A DNA stretch of 64,000 nucleotides, from contig NZ_KQ089822.1 in assembly GCF_001037495.1 (NCBI RefSeq), positions 2,108,001 through 2,172,000 of the forward strand. Direction: 5' to 3'. Under the pieces are notes generated by a model, which saw only the letters and a program-made list of their open reading frames with translations, searched no databases and had not been told where the DNA came from. Shown in pieces: positions 26,928 through 37,316 of the stretch. This DNA comes from Citrobacter sp. MGH106. Its GTDB lineage: Bacteria; Pseudomonadota; Gammaproteobacteria; Enterobacterales; Enterobacteriaceae. Every line of letters begins with the position of its first letter. Position 1 is the first letter of the stretch. The position numbers and the translations under genes are program-made.

Positions 26928-27491
26928 ATGAACCTTGATGATGCATCGCTGTTTCTTGAGGCAATGGGGGATGTTGAACCTCTGAAAGGCTGCGCTGATG
27001 TTCACTGGCAACCTGTACGTAACCTGCGTACTCCGGCACGTATCGATACACTGCAATTAGATAATTACCTCTCGACAGGCTTCCTCGATATCGTACCTCT
27101 AAGCGTACCACTGGAGTTTCGTCGCGAAGGTTTGCAGCATGGCGTTATCGACAAGTTGCGTACCGGAAAATATCCTCAGCAGGCGAGCCTCAACCTTCTG
27201 CGTCAGCCCATCGAAAAATGCCGTCAGATGCTATTTAGCTTTATTCTTCAGGCACAACAGGATGGTTTGCGTAACGTACTGGTTATTCATGGCAAGGGAC
27301 GTGACGATAATTCCCATGCCAATATTGTACGCAGCTACGTGGCGCGCTGGCTGACGGAGTTTGAAGATGTGCAGGCCTATTGCACCGCACTGCCGCATCA
27401 TGGTGGCAGTGGAGCGTGCTATGTTGCGTTACGTAAAACGGCGCAGGCAAAACAGGATAACTGGGAACGTCACGCGAAACGTTGCCGCTAA
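26928..27491 (+). CDS. smrA: Smr-domain protein SmrA (YdaL)
   Basis: 187 residues. The C-terminal Smr domain is clear: LNLLRQPIEKCRQML, VLVIHGKGRDDNSHANIVRSYVARWL and ALPHHGGSGACYVALRK, with the HGKG and HGGSGA loops of this family. Smr domains cut or bind DNA or RNA; E. coli SmrA has DNA endonuclease activity in vitro. The N-terminal 85 residues are family-specific. The ATG follows GGAGGATGAAAC. In E. coli the abg genes and mcaS lie between ogt and smrA; here the two are only 200 bases apart. Confidence 0.93.
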   Translation: MNLDDASLFLEAMGDVEPLKGCADVHWQPVRNLRTPARIDTLQLDNYLSTGFLDIVPLSVPLEFRREGLQHGVIDKLRTGKYPQQASLNLLRQPIEKCRQMLFSFILQAQQDGLRNVLVIHGKGRDDNSHANIVRSYVARWLTEFEDVQAYCTALPHHGGSGACYVALRKTAQAKQDNWERHAKRCR

Positions 27492-27502
27492 CTGATTCAA
27501 CC

Positions 27503-28735
27503 TCAGGCTGCCAGCACTCTGTTCCTGCCTTCATTCTTGGCTTTATATAGCGCGTCGTCCACGCGCTTGAATAACTCATCAATGCTTTCGTTAGCTTCGT
27601 GACGTGCCACGCCGATACTCACGGTAAAGCGGGGCAGACCAGGAAGAGTGACCCTGGCTACCGTCGCGCGTATCACCTCAGCAAGATTAATGGCGACATC
27701 CAGAGACGTACGAGGCAGCAGCAAGACAAACTCTTCACCACCCCAGCGAAAAATCAAATCGTCTTTTCTCGCGCAAGATTCCAGCGTGCGAGCCAGAGCG
27801 CAAAGCACTTCATCTCCTTTTAAATGACCGAAGAGATCGTTAATGCTCTTAAACCGATCGGTGTCGATCAGCAGCAGGCTGTAATCCTGAGTTAATGATA
27901 TAGCGTGTGTCTGTTCGGGCTCGGTAATTTGATAAAAATGTCTGCGGTTAAGTAACCCGGTTAATGCGTCATGAAGGGCTGCCCGTTCCAGCTCCTGTTC
28001 CAGGCGCTTTTGTTCAGTAATATCATGAATGATGCACAACATGAGTTTGTTGCCGTAAATCTCAATGGGACCGGCGTAGGTTTGTACGTGACGGGTGCTG
28101 CCATCAGCAAGTTTATGAACAAAATGTAAGGGCTTATGGCCACCAGGCAAATGCGCTATTTTGTGCATTACCGGTAGTATATGGCGGCCCAGCATATTTA
28201 TTTCCCAGGTGTGTTTCTGGCACATCACGTCATGGCTGTAGCCATAGAAAGTTAGCGCGCTCAAATTCGCATCGACAATAAGCCCATCGCGTGAGGGGTC
28301 GATGAGCAACATCGGCGCTGAGTTTGTCAGAAAAAAACGCGCGTAAAACCCTTGTTTCTTACGCTGATAGGTAGCGGAACGACTGGCTTTCAGCCCCTGT
28401 GCGCTGGGGGTCTCAATACCTTCAAAAAGGATAACATCACCAACGTTGGCGAGAGTTCTTATAGACAGGCGGCAGGACAGTGCTATTTCCGCGCCATCCC
28501 TATAAACGGTGATAATTTCTACAATGTCGTGATGATTTCTCAAATCACCGAGATACATCGGCAAATCCGCCTGGGCATGGGTCGAGAATATTCCCCTCCT
28601 GAGTCGGGAAAAGTTCGGCTCAGGCATTATTTCCCGCGCAACGGCATTGGCGAACACCAGCTCTTCGGTGTGGGGCAAAACGATCCAGACCGGAATGGTT
28701 AATAAATCCAGTGAATGCAGTTCAGTTGTGCTCAT
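27503..28735 (-). CDS. dgcM: Diguanylate cyclase DgcM (YdaM)
   Basis: 410 residues, the same length as E. coli DgcM. An N-terminal PAS-like region is followed by a second PAS (about 125-245; APMLLIDPSRDGLIVDANLSALTFYGYS) and a GGDEF domain with the active loop RWGGEEF and the DxLTGLLNRR start. It makes cyclic di-GMP; in E. coli it acts with PdeR and MlrA to switch on csgD and curli. It is convergent with smrA, leaving 11 bases between stop codons. Confidence 0.94.
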   Translation of the reverse strand: MSTTELHSLDLLTIPVWIVLPHTEELVFANAVAREIMPEPNFSRLRRGIFSTHAQADLPMYLGDLRNHHDIVEIITVYRDGAEIALSCRLSIRTLANVGDVILFEGIETPSAQGLKASRSATYQRKKQGFYARFFLTNSAPMLLIDPSRDGLIVDANLSALTFYGYSHDVMCQKHTWEINMLGRHILPVMHKIAHLPGGHKPLHFVHKLADGSTRHVQTYAGPIEIYGNKLMLCIIHDITEQKRLEQELERAALHDALTGLLNRRHFYQITEPEQTHAISLTQDYSLLLIDTDRFKSINDLFGHLKGDEVLCALARTLESCARKDDLIFRWGGEEFVLLLPRTSLDVAINLAEVIRATVARVTLPGLPRFTVSIGVARHEANESIDELFKRVDDALYKAKNEGRNRVLAA

Positions 28736-28781
28736 CGATAATCCCGTTATCTTTATATGCTGTGTTGCCGGTTTAAGGGCG

Positions 28782-28889
28782 AATAAGAGCCTGTCCCATT
28801 AGGTTATTTTATTTGCCATTTTGGCCCCGACAGAGTTCTAAATTGGCTGCAATAATGTACGCCTACTGGGCCAGGCTCTAATTCTTATT
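28782..28889. repeat. 108-bp element with terminal inverted repeats (dgcM / GGDEF-EAL intergenic)
   Basis: The ends are inverted copies: AATAAGAGCCTG at the left and CAGGCTCT followed by TCTTATT at the right, with GGCCC/GGGCC segments inside. The element fills nearly the whole space between dgcM and the next gene. It resembles a miniature dispersed repeat of enterobacteria, but only one copy is in this window, so the repeat call is an inference. Confidence 0.45.
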
Positions 28890-28897
28890 GTTCATGC

Positions 28898-31024
28898 TCA
28901 CAATGTTATTGATTGACGGTGAGATAATGGCTGTAAGACTGGTTTAGTTTTAACGGTACTTTCTGTTTGCAGCAACTCATGGATTCTGTGCGCTGGCAGC
29001 GGTTTAGCAAACAGGAAACCTTGTAATACTCCGCACCCCATTTGGGTTAGCAACGCTTCCTGTTCCGGAGTCTCTATTCCCTCAGCAACAACGCACATAT
29101 TCATGGATTGGGCTATGTCAATAATAGTAGACACGATTTTTGTGTTCTTGTTGTTTTCGCTAATATCTTTAACAAATATTCTGTCGATTTTTAATTCCCG
29201 GGCCGGGAGAGATTTCAACATCAATATATTTGAATAACCAGTGCCGAAATCATCAATAGAAACGATGATCCCAAGAGCAGAAAAGGCATTCAATACTTCC
29301 ACACTGCGTTTGAGATTTTTAAGCGCGGTACTCTCAGTGAGTTCCAGTGTTAATTGCGCAGGTGAAAGTTGATATTGTGCCAGGGCATTGCAGACAATAT
29401 CGACGATATCATGTTGTTCAAACTGCGCGGGTGAGAGATTCACCGCGAGAGTCCACTCTCCATGACCCTGAGATTTCCACTGATGCAACTGGAAGCAGGC
29501 CTGCTGGAGAACCCAGGTACCAACAGGAAGTATCAGACCTGTTTCCTCAAGTGCAGGCAGAAACTCAGCAGGCAACAGCACACCGCGCTCAGGGTGATGC
29601 CAACGCAGTAACGCTTCAAAACCTGCCAGCGAATGATCGCCTGCGGTATATTTCGGCTGATACCACAACTCAAATTGATTCCGCTCAAGCGCTTGCGACA
29701 GTTCCTGTAAAAAGGTGGGAGGCGTAGCGGCAATAGTCTCCATTTCCGGTGAATAAAGCGCCCAGCCGTTTCTGCCAGCCTGTTTGACATGGTACATCGC
29801 CATGTCTGCCTTCACTTTGAGCTCATGCAGCGTTGAACCGTGCTCAGGATAAATACTGCTTCCTGCACTTAATGAGACCCTGATAGTGCGTCCGAACAGT
29901 GTAAAAGGTTCTTTAATGACACTGGCAATTCGGGTAAGCAGGGCGGAGATAGCATCTTTGTTACTGTCGGGCACCAGAAGAATAAACTCATCGCCCCCCA
30001 GTCTTGCGAGTGTCATGGTGTCATCAAGGCATGTATAGATCCGTTGAGTACTGGCAATCAGTAGCTGATCGCCAATGTGATGCCCCCAGGTATCATTGAC
30101 GACTTTGAACCGATCGAGGTCGATAAAGACCAGCGCAAAGCGTTGTTGATGGAGTTTGGAATGCCGCAGGCAGGCCTGCAAACAGGCGTCGAATTGCGCA
30201 CGATTAGCCAGGCCGGTCAAAGAATCGAAGTGTACCTGATGCTCAAGCTGGCAGTTTAGCTGATGCAGATTGTCAGCCAACCGGGATGTACGCAGTTGAG
30301 AGTCCACCATCGAGATAACCAGCATAATACCCAGAATTACCAGAGTAATGGCTGACACCCAGATGGACAATTCAAGCGTACCGATCCCGTCGTTCTGACC
30401 GTGCCCTGCGTGCGTGAAGGTCGCCGCCCCCATCCCGGTATAATGCATGGAGGCGATTGCCAGCGCCATAATCAGCGCGGCAATAAGTCGGTTAATCAAT
30501 ACGCGTCGGGTATTTTGTCGTAAATGAAAAGCAAGCCATAAACCGACTCCCGATGCGCCAACAGCAATGATTACCGAGAGCAGTATAAGCGAGTAATCCC
30601 ATGTAATGGCGGCATGCTCGATAATGGCGGCCATGCCGACGTAATGCATAGTCACCACGCCGGTGCTCAATACGCTTGTCGCGATGGCAAGCCGTTTTAT
30701 CGATAACGTCTTGCCAGAGATCGCAATATTAATAGCGAGGGTTGCGCTGGCAAGCGCGATAAAGAAAGAAAAGGCGGTGAGGGGAACGTGATAGTTTATG
30801 GGCATGTTCATTTTCATGGCCAGCATGCCGATAAAGTGCATTGACCAGATCCCCATGCCCAACGTTGCTCCACCAGATAGTCGCCAGAAGGTAGATTCTC
30901 GTCGACTGGATATAGCAACTTTGCCCGCACTATCGAGAGCAATAAAAGAGGCGATAAAAGCGACAACAAAGGAAATCCCAATCAATACAGGGTCCCACGA
31001 AACGTGCAACATCATACTACCCAT
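28898..31024 (-). CDS. MHYT-GGDEF-EAL cyclic di-GMP protein
   Basis: 708 residues. The N-terminal membrane part (about 1-245, seven helices) has three MHYT motifs: MHFIGM (62-67), MHYVGM (126-131) and MHYTGM (193-198); such domains are proposed to bind copper and sense oxygen, CO or NO. The GGDEF domain (about 262-425) has an intact RLGGDEF loop at 343-347. The EAL domain (about 445-690) has the active EALLRW (Glu470), LELTES, DDFGTGYS, LKIDR and AEGIET. Both catalytic sites look competent, so it could make or destroy cyclic di-GMP. It has no counterpart in the E. coli K-12 locus that I know. It lies beside dgcM and a chemoreceptor gene. Confidence 0.9.
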   Translation of the reverse strand: MGSMMLHVSWDPVLIGISFVVAFIASFIALDSAGKVAISSRRESTFWRLSGGATLGMGIWSMHFIGMLAMKMNMPINYHVPLTAFSFFIALASATLAINIAISGKTLSIKRLAIATSVLSTGVVTMHYVGMAAIIEHAAITWDYSLILLSVIIAVGASGVGLWLAFHLRQNTRRVLINRLIAALIMALAIASMHYTGMGAATFTHAGHGQNDGIGTLELSIWVSAITLVILGIMLVISMVDSQLRTSRLADNLHQLNCQLEHQVHFDSLTGLANRAQFDACLQACLRHSKLHQQRFALVFIDLDRFKVVNDTWGHHIGDQLLIASTQRIYTCLDDTMTLARLGGDEFILLVPDSNKDAISALLTRIASVIKEPFTLFGRTIRVSLSAGSSIYPEHGSTLHELKVKADMAMYHVKQAGRNGWALYSPEMETIAATPPTFLQELSQALERNQFELWYQPKYTAGDHSLAGFEALLRWHHPERGVLLPAEFLPALEETGLILPVGTWVLQQACFQLHQWKSQGHGEWTLAVNLSPAQFEQHDIVDIVCNALAQYQLSPAQLTLELTESTALKNLKRSVEVLNAFSALGIIVSIDDFGTGYSNILMLKSLPARELKIDRIFVKDISENNKNTKIVSTIIDIAQSMNMCVVAEGIETPEQEALLTQMGCGVLQGFLFAKPLPAHRIHELLQTESTVKTKPVLQPLSHRQSITL

Positions 31025-31418
31025 CGAAAAAAAGCCGTGATGATAAATTTAGCAGGTTTTGTCCAGTTAACCTGGTAAAACCAGGAGCGCTCTTATTTTT
31101 TTACCCGCAGTATTAGTTGAAGCATGCATAGCAAGCCAATACCCATAGTTTACTTATATAAGCATTAATTAAATTTATAGGTTTAGAAGGGAGGGCTTAA
31201 CCCGGCTGGCATTACAAAACATCGACAGCCCGCCAGATTTTCATCGTTATCAGGATAAAATACCAAGCTAGCATAAACTGATGGCGTAATACTGTGACTT
31301 AAGTGAAAATGCGGCATGCTCTAATTGAATGTTCAGGTTTCGTTATGGAGTAATGGCAATCTACATCGCAGATGCTATAAAAATAATACCCGCATTATTC
31401 CTTGATAAGCAGGATCAT
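31025..31418. other. Divergent promoter region, GGDEF-EAL gene / chemoreceptor
   Basis: About 390 AT-rich bases. A short hairpin CCTGG-TAAAA-CCAGG near 31070 is followed by a T-rich stretch. No FliA promoter matching TAAA-N15-GCCGATAA was found, unlike the other chemoreceptor gene in this window. The frame opens at 31329 but homology and the ribosome-binding site favour 31419. Confidence 0.5.
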
Positions 31419-32585
31419 ATGTTAAATAACATCAGTGTCAGGACGTTTATTATTTTATTTCTGGTGTTCACTCTTGTTATCGTCAATGTCGTTGAATTCA
31501 TATTATCTGCCAGACTGGATGTAATTATTTACGCTAATATTGTAAATGCTATTTCTATATTATGTCTGTGGTGGTACATGACAAAATACCTGGTGGTGCC
31601 GATCAATACCGTAAAAAGGAGTATCGAAGAGGTTACATCTGGGAATCTGGCAATCAGCATTCCAGAATTCGGAAATAACTGTGCGGGTCGGCTCATTCCC
31701 GGTATTAATAGCTTGTCGAACAATATTTCATCCTTAGTCAGTGAGATAAGAACGTCCTCAAGAACTGCGATGACGCTCTCAGAACAACTCGCCGAGCGCA
31801 GTGCTGAGCTGTCAGTTAAAACGGAACAGCAATCAGGGGCATTAATGCAAACAACCGCAAACATGGATGAAATCGCAGTCAGCACACGAAATAATGCGGA
31901 TAACACGCAGATGGCCAGCGCTCAGGCTAATATCGCGACGCAATCCGCGCGTCAGGGCGGCGAATTAATGGTGCAGGTAGCGTCAAATATGCGCTCTATT
32001 ACTGAATGTGCGGAACAGATGACGGAAATTATTACGCTGATAGATGGCATTGCATTTCAGACGAACATCCTGGCACTGAATGCCGCAGTGGAGGCAGCAA
32101 GGGCAGGTGAGCATGGTAAAGGATTTTCCGTGGTTGCAGGTGAAGTGAGAATACTTGCACATCGTAGCGCAGAGGCGGCAAAAAATATTAAACGGCTAAT
32201 TGATGAGACACATTACAATGTTCAGCAGGGTGCAGCTGTTGTGCGCGAAGCAGAAAAAAATATGCAGGACATTGTCGATGGTGCCGGCCAATTAAACCAG
32301 TTGATGGGTGAAATACTGACGACAACGCAGGAGCAGGAAAAAGGGATCACGAAGATAACCCAGGCCCTGGCTGAACTGGAAAATGTGACCCAAAGCAATG
32401 CCATCATGGTCGATGAATTATCTGACTCTTCAGGTATTCTGAAAAGTCAGGTGGATGACCTCCAGTCCCGAACACATAAATTTCGCTTGAGTACTATCTC
32501 AGTGGCTGATCCACTCACACAATCCCGAAGCAGTTCTGTTGTAACAGGAAAAAGTCTACGGGATAGATATGGTCATTCATTCTAA
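31419..32585 (+). CDS. Methyl-accepting chemotaxis protein lacking a periplasmic sensor domain
   Basis: 388 residues from the ATG at 31419 (AGGA upstream). Two membrane helices (about 9-30 and 38-56) are separated by only about ten residues, so there is no periplasmic ligand-binding domain. A HAMP-like segment follows ([20 protein letters not shown]), then a full signalling domain with the tip [20 protein letters not shown] and flanking methylation helices. No C-terminal CheR-docking pentapeptide is present. A gene of this type lies between ogt/smrA and zntB in Salmonella (STM1657). It must sense through its membrane or cytoplasmic part, through other receptors, or signal constitutively. Confidence 0.86.
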   Translation: MLNNISVRTFIILFLVFTLVIVNVVEFILSARLDVIIYANIVNAISILCLWWYMTKYLVVPINTVKRSIEEVTSGNLAISIPEFGNNCAGRLIPGINSLSNNISSLVSEIRTSSRTAMTLSEQLAERSAELSVKTEQQSGALMQTTANMDEIAVSTRNNADNTQMASAQANIATQSARQGGELMVQVASNMRSITECAEQMTEIITLIDGIAFQTNILALNAAVEAARAGEHGKGFSVVAGEVRILAHRSAEAAKNIKRLIDETHYNVQQGAAVVREAEKNMQDIVDGAGQLNQLMGEILTTTQEQEKGITKITQALAELENVTQSNAIMVDELSDSSGILKSQVDDLQSRTHKFRLSTISVADPLTQSRSSSVVTGKSLRDRYGHSF

Positions 32586-32592
32586 TCCTGCT

Positions 32593-32625
32593 GTAAAAGC
32601 GCTGACATCGTCGGCGCTTTTTACT
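32593..32625 (+). terminator. Rho-independent terminator after the short chemoreceptor gene
   Basis: Stem AAAAGCGCTGAC/GTCGGCGCTTTT (one T-G pair) with loop ATC, followed by TTACTTT. It starts 8 bases after the stop codon. Confidence 0.8.
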
Positions 32626-32683
32626 TTATCTGAACATTTTTCTGAATCATTTCAGCACAATGGGACAATGAGATATTGCTTAA

Positions 32684-33718
<1,035 letters not shown>

Positions 33719-33764
33719 CAACAACGTTTTTTAGAGCCTTTCGCAGATGAAAACGCCCATTCTT

Positions 33765-33778
33765 TTGAGCGAAGTCAA
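33765..33778 (+). promoter_or_regulatory. FNR box of fnrS
   Basis: TTGAGCGAAGTCAA fits TTGAT-N4-ATCAA with two changes. Its centre lies about 42 bases before the fnrS start, the class II activation position. A -10-like CAATAT is at 33801-33806. Confidence 0.85.
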
Positions 33779-33813
33779 TAAACCATCTACCTATTCGGGG
33801 CAATATCTCTCTC

Positions 33814-33935
33814 GCAGGTGAATGCAACGTCAAGCGATGGGCGTTGCGCTCCATATTGTCTTACTTCCTTTTTTGAATTACTGCATAGCACAATTGATTC
33901 GTACGACGCCGACTTAGATTAGTCGGCTTTTTTTT
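33814..33935 (+). ncRNA. fnrS: FnrS, anaerobically induced Hfq-binding small RNA
   Basis: The 122-base segment begins GCAGGTGAATGCAACGTC and matches E. coli FnrS from end to end with few changes. It finishes with a perfect hairpin GCCGACT/AGTCGGC and eight T residues. It sits between zntB and dbpA as in E. coli. FnrS is made when FNR is active and represses mRNAs of aerobic functions (for example sodB, maeA, gpmA, folE, folX). The FNR box upstream is intact, so the fnr-fnrS circuit is complete in this window. Confidence 0.95.
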
Positions 33936-33993
33936 GCCTGCAGGAAATCAGCGTCTACCCTAAAAGAGTCAGCCTGATTGACTGGAGGATAAT

Positions 33994-34176
33994 ATGACCT
34001 GCCTGATTGCATTACTGCAGCTACAAGTCCCAAACGCCGAGTCGTTACCTACCGACCCGGTCCCTGTACCCGATCCGATACCCCGTCCGCAACCGATGCC
34101 GGACCCACCACCGGATCAAGAACCGATTAAATTGTCGCATCACAGGCGGAGATCTGCGAGGATACGCGCCTGCTGA
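33994..34176 (+). CDS. ynaL: Small proline-rich protein YnaL
   Basis: 60 residues with a strikingly proline-rich middle (LPTDPVPVPDPIPRPQP, then MPDPPPDQEPI) and a basic, Cys-ended tail HHRRRSARIRAC. The ATG follows a strong GGAGG site 8 bases upstream. E. coli encodes the similar YnaL at the same place between fnrS and dbpA, with an almost identical proline stretch and tail (from memory). Conservation of the protein ending and the ribosome-binding site argue that it is translated. Function is unknown. Confidence 0.75.
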   Translation: MTCLIALLQLQVPNAESLPTDPVPVPDPIPRPQPMPDPPPDQEPIKLSHHRRRSARIRAC

Positions 34177-34204
34177 ATGTGAGTTTTTACCGCGAGATAA
34201 AATT

Positions 34205-35578
34205 GTGACCGCTTTTTCTACCCTGAATGTTTTGCCTGCCGCCCAACTCGAGAATCTCAATGAGCTGGGTTATCTTGAAATGACGCCTGTTCAGGCCGCT
34301 GCGCTGCCGGCGATCCTGGCCGGAAAAGATGTTCGCGTGCAGGCAAAAACCGGCAGTGGCAAAACGGCCGCGTTTGGTCTTGGGCTTTTACAGCATATTG
34401 ATGCCTCTCTTTTCCAGACGCAATCACTGGTCTTGTGCCCGACGCGGGAACTCGCTGACCAGGTGGCTGGTGAGCTTCGTCGTTTAGCGCGTTTTCTGCC
34501 CAATACCAAGATCTTAACCTTGTGCGGTGGACAACCCTTTGGTGCGCAGCGCGATTCACTTCAACATGCGCCGCACATCATTGTCGCTACGCCAGGCCGT
34601 TTACTTGACCACCTGCAAAAGGGAACAGTCTCTCTGGATGCCCTGAATACGCTGGTCATGGATGAAGCCGATCGTATGCTGGATATGGGCTTTAGCGATG
34701 CGATCGATGATGTGATCCGCTTTGCACCACCTTCACGTCAGACGCTGTTGTTTTCAGCAACCTGGCCGGAAGCGATTGCCGCTATCAGTGGTAGGGTGCA
34801 GCAAAATCCGTTAACGATCGAGATTGATACAGTTGATGCGTTACCCGCCATCGAACAGCAATTTTTTGAAACTTCTGCGCACGGCAAAATTGCGTTACTG
34901 CAAAAATTGCTTAGTCAGCATCAGCCGGCATCATGCGTTGTTTTTTGCAATACCAAAAAAGATTGTCAGTCAGTTTGCGATGCGCTGAACGCGGCAGGAC
35001 AAAGTGCGCTGTCGTTACATGGCGATCTTGAACAGCGCGATCGTGATCAAACTCTGGTTCGTTTTGCGAACGGAAGCGCTCGCGTACTGGTTGCAACCGA
35101 TGTTGCTGCGCGAGGCCTCGATATTAAATCACTTGAGCTGGTAGTTAACTTCGAACTGGCATGGGATCCGGAAGTCCATGTACACCGTATCGGACGTACG
35201 GCGCGTGCCGGTAACAGCGGGCTGGCTATCAGTTTCTGTGCGCCGGAAGAGGCTCAACGTGCCAATATTCTTTCCGAAATGTTACAGCTGAAGCTGAACT
35301 GGCTGCCTGCACCAGGCAATAGCGCAATCGTGCCGCTTGAAGCCGAAATGGCAACGCTGTGTATTGACGGTGGTAAAAAGGCAAAAATGCGTCCAGGAGA
35401 TGTTTTAGGGGCACTGACCGGAGATATCGGTCTGGATGGCGCTGATATAGGCAAGATTGCCGTTCATCCGGCGCATGTTTATGTCGCCGTTCGCCAGGCC
35501 GTAGCGCATAAAGCATGGAAGCAATTGCAAGGCGGTAAAATCAAAGGCAAAACTTGCCGGGTTCGTCTACTGAAATAA
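34205..35578 (+). CDS. dbpA: ATP-dependent RNA helicase DbpA
   Basis: 457 residues, same as E. coli. The DEAD-box motifs are in order: AKTGSGKT (I), PTRELA (Ia), TPGR (Ib), DEAD (II), SAT (III), ARGLD (V) and HRIGRTAR (VI). The C-terminal RNA-binding domain (about 385-457; GKIAVHPAHVYVAVRQ) targets hairpin 92 of 23S rRNA. It acts in late assembly of the large ribosomal subunit. The start is the GTG at 34205, as in E. coli; the frame stays open upstream to 34007 but that part overlaps ynaL and is not homologous. Confidence 0.97.
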   Translation: MTAFSTLNVLPAAQLENLNELGYLEMTPVQAAALPAILAGKDVRVQAKTGSGKTAAFGLGLLQHIDASLFQTQSLVLCPTRELADQVAGELRRLARFLPNTKILTLCGGQPFGAQRDSLQHAPHIIVATPGRLLDHLQKGTVSLDALNTLVMDEADRMLDMGFSDAIDDVIRFAPPSRQTLLFSATWPEAIAAISGRVQQNPLTIEIDTVDALPAIEQQFFETSAHGKIALLQKLLSQHQPASCVVFCNTKKDCQSVCDALNAAGQSALSLHGDLEQRDRDQTLVRFANGSARVLVATDVAARGLDIKSLELVVNFELAWDPEVHVHRIGRTARAGNSGLAISFCAPEEAQRANILSEMLQLKLNWLPAPGNSAIVPLEAEMATLCIDGGKKAKMRPGDVLGALTGDIGLDGADIGKIAVHPAHVYVAVRQAVAHKAWKQLQGGKIKGKTCRVRLLK

Positions 35579-35584
35579 ATGTCG

Positions 35585-35647
35585 TGCCGGAGCGCCTGAT
35601 GGCGCACAGCCTGAAGGCCTACAGACGCTCACGCGCTTTGTAGGCCT
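35585..35647. repeat. REP-type palindrome between dbpA and ttcA
   Basis: It contains the perfect inverted pair GGCCTACA (35616-35623) and TGTAGGCC (35639-35646) and a second weaker GCGCC/GGCGC hairpin before it. Sequence and position between two convergent genes fit an enterobacterial REP unit that may end or stabilise both messages. Confidence 0.6.
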
Positions 35648-35665
35648 GATAAAACGAGTCGTAAA

Positions 35666-36601
35666 TTACTTCACTTCCACAACGTTCAGTCGTAACTCAT
35701 CCAGCTGATTGTCATCTTCTTCTGGCTGCCAGCCGGCGGGTTGCAGCGGGATATCTTCACGATCAAAAGCCAGGTCGCCACCGTCCACGACTTCTGAACC
35801 ATGTTTAATGCCTTTGAAATCGAAAAGATTGATATCGCTAAGGTGTGAAGGCACAACGTTTTGCATCGCGCTAAACATGGTTTCAATACGCCCTGGATAA
35901 CGTTTGTCCCAGTCGCGCAGCATATCGGCGATCACCTGGCGCTGCAGGTTAGGCTGTGAACCGCAAAGGTTACACGGAATAATCGGGTAGCCCTTGGCTT
36001 CTGCGAAACGCTCGATGTCTTTTTCTCGGCAGTAGGCTAACGGGCGGATCACGATGTGCTTACCATCATCGCTCATCAGTTTCGGCGGCATGCCTTTCAT
36101 TTTCCCGCCATAAAACATGTTCAAAAACAGCGTTTGCAGAATATCATCGCGATGGTGCCCCAACGCAATTTTCGTGGCGCCTAATTCTGTTGCAGTGCGG
36201 TACAGGATACCGCGGCGCAGGCGGGAGCAAAGAGAACAGGTGGTTTTACCTTCAGGAATTTTATCTTTGACGATACCGTAGGTATTCTCTTCGACGATTT
36301 TATATTCAACGCCAAGCTGTTCCAGATACTCCGGCAAAACATGCTCCGGGAATCCAGGCTGTTTCTGATCAAGGTTAACAGCAACCAGAGAAAAACTGAT
36401 TGGTGCGCTCTGCTGTAAGTTACGCAGAATTTCCAGCATGGTGTAGCTGTCTTTCCCACCGGAAAGGCAAACCATAATACGATCGCCATCTTCTATCATA
36501 TTGAAGTCGGCAATAGCTTCGCCCACGTTACGGCGCAGACGCTTTTGTAATTTGTTCAGGTTGTATTGTTCTTTCTTGCTAAAATCTTGATTTTGCGACA
36601 T
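35666..36601 (-). CDS. ttcA: tRNA 2-thiocytidine biosynthesis protein TtcA
   Basis: 311 residues as in E. coli. The PP-loop ATP site is [10 protein letters not shown]. Cysteines Cys122 and Cys125 (CSLC) plus a third in NLCGSQ bind the iron-sulphur cluster that delivers sulphur. TtcA thiolates cytidine 32 of certain tRNAs. The gene stands alone between dbpA (convergent) and uspF. Confidence 0.96.
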   Translation of the reverse strand: MSQNQDFSKKEQYNLNKLQKRLRRNVGEAIADFNMIEDGDRIMVCLSGGKDSYTMLEILRNLQQSAPISFSLVAVNLDQKQPGFPEHVLPEYLEQLGVEYKIVEENTYGIVKDKIPEGKTTCSLCSRLRRGILYRTATELGATKIALGHHRDDILQTLFLNMFYGGKMKGMPPKLMSDDGKHIVIRPLAYCREKDIERFAEAKGYPIIPCNLCGSQPNLQRQVIADMLRDWDKRYPGRIETMFSAMQNVVPSHLSDINLFDFKGIKHGSEVVDGGDLAFDREDIPLQPAGWQPEEDDNQLDELRLNVVEVK

Positions 36602-36649
36602 TTAGTAGAGGCTCAATTCATAGTGTGGCATCAGAAGCGTATGCATCGC

Positions 36650-36664
36650 GCCGGATAGTCCGGC
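36650..36664. repeat. Short REP-like palindrome upstream of ttcA
   Basis: GCCGGA-TAG-TCCGGC is a perfect six-base-pair hairpin resembling half of an enterobacterial REP element. It lies between uspF and ttcA. Confidence 0.45.
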
Positions 36665-36766
36665 AAAAAGAAGTCTGATATAAAAACTGTGGCGTGTATG
36701 GTACGGATAAGCGGGAAAAATGTCAGCACATTTAGGTCAGGAATCGTGGGGTAAAAGGGTGAGAAA

Positions 36767-36796
36767 TGAAAAGCCCGCAGCGATGTGCGGGCCAAA
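36767..36796 (-). terminator. Terminator of uspF
   Basis: Stem GCCCGCA/TGCGGGC (36773-36779 with 36786-36792). On the minus strand it is followed by TTTTC. It starts 8 bases after the uspF stop codon. Confidence 0.75.
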
Positions 36797-36800
36797 CAGC

Positions 36801-37247
<447 letters not shown>

Positions 37248-37316
37248 TTAAGTATCCATCTAAAGCTTACCGCGTAATGGCACTTTATGTACAATGACAG
37301 AGGTCACATTTTGGCA

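Noticed and set aside
31025-31418. FliA promoter for the short chemoreceptor gene
   Set aside because: No TAAA-N15-GCCGATAA-like sequence was found on the plus strand.
34070-34120. Proline-coding repeat as a DNA repeat or CRISPR-like array
   Set aside because: The regular pattern comes from Pro codons in the small protein YnaL; there are no spaced identical repeats.
34007-34204. N-terminal extension of dbpA by 66 codons
   Set aside because: It overlaps ynaL in another frame and is not homologous; the GTG at 34205 matches the known DbpA start.
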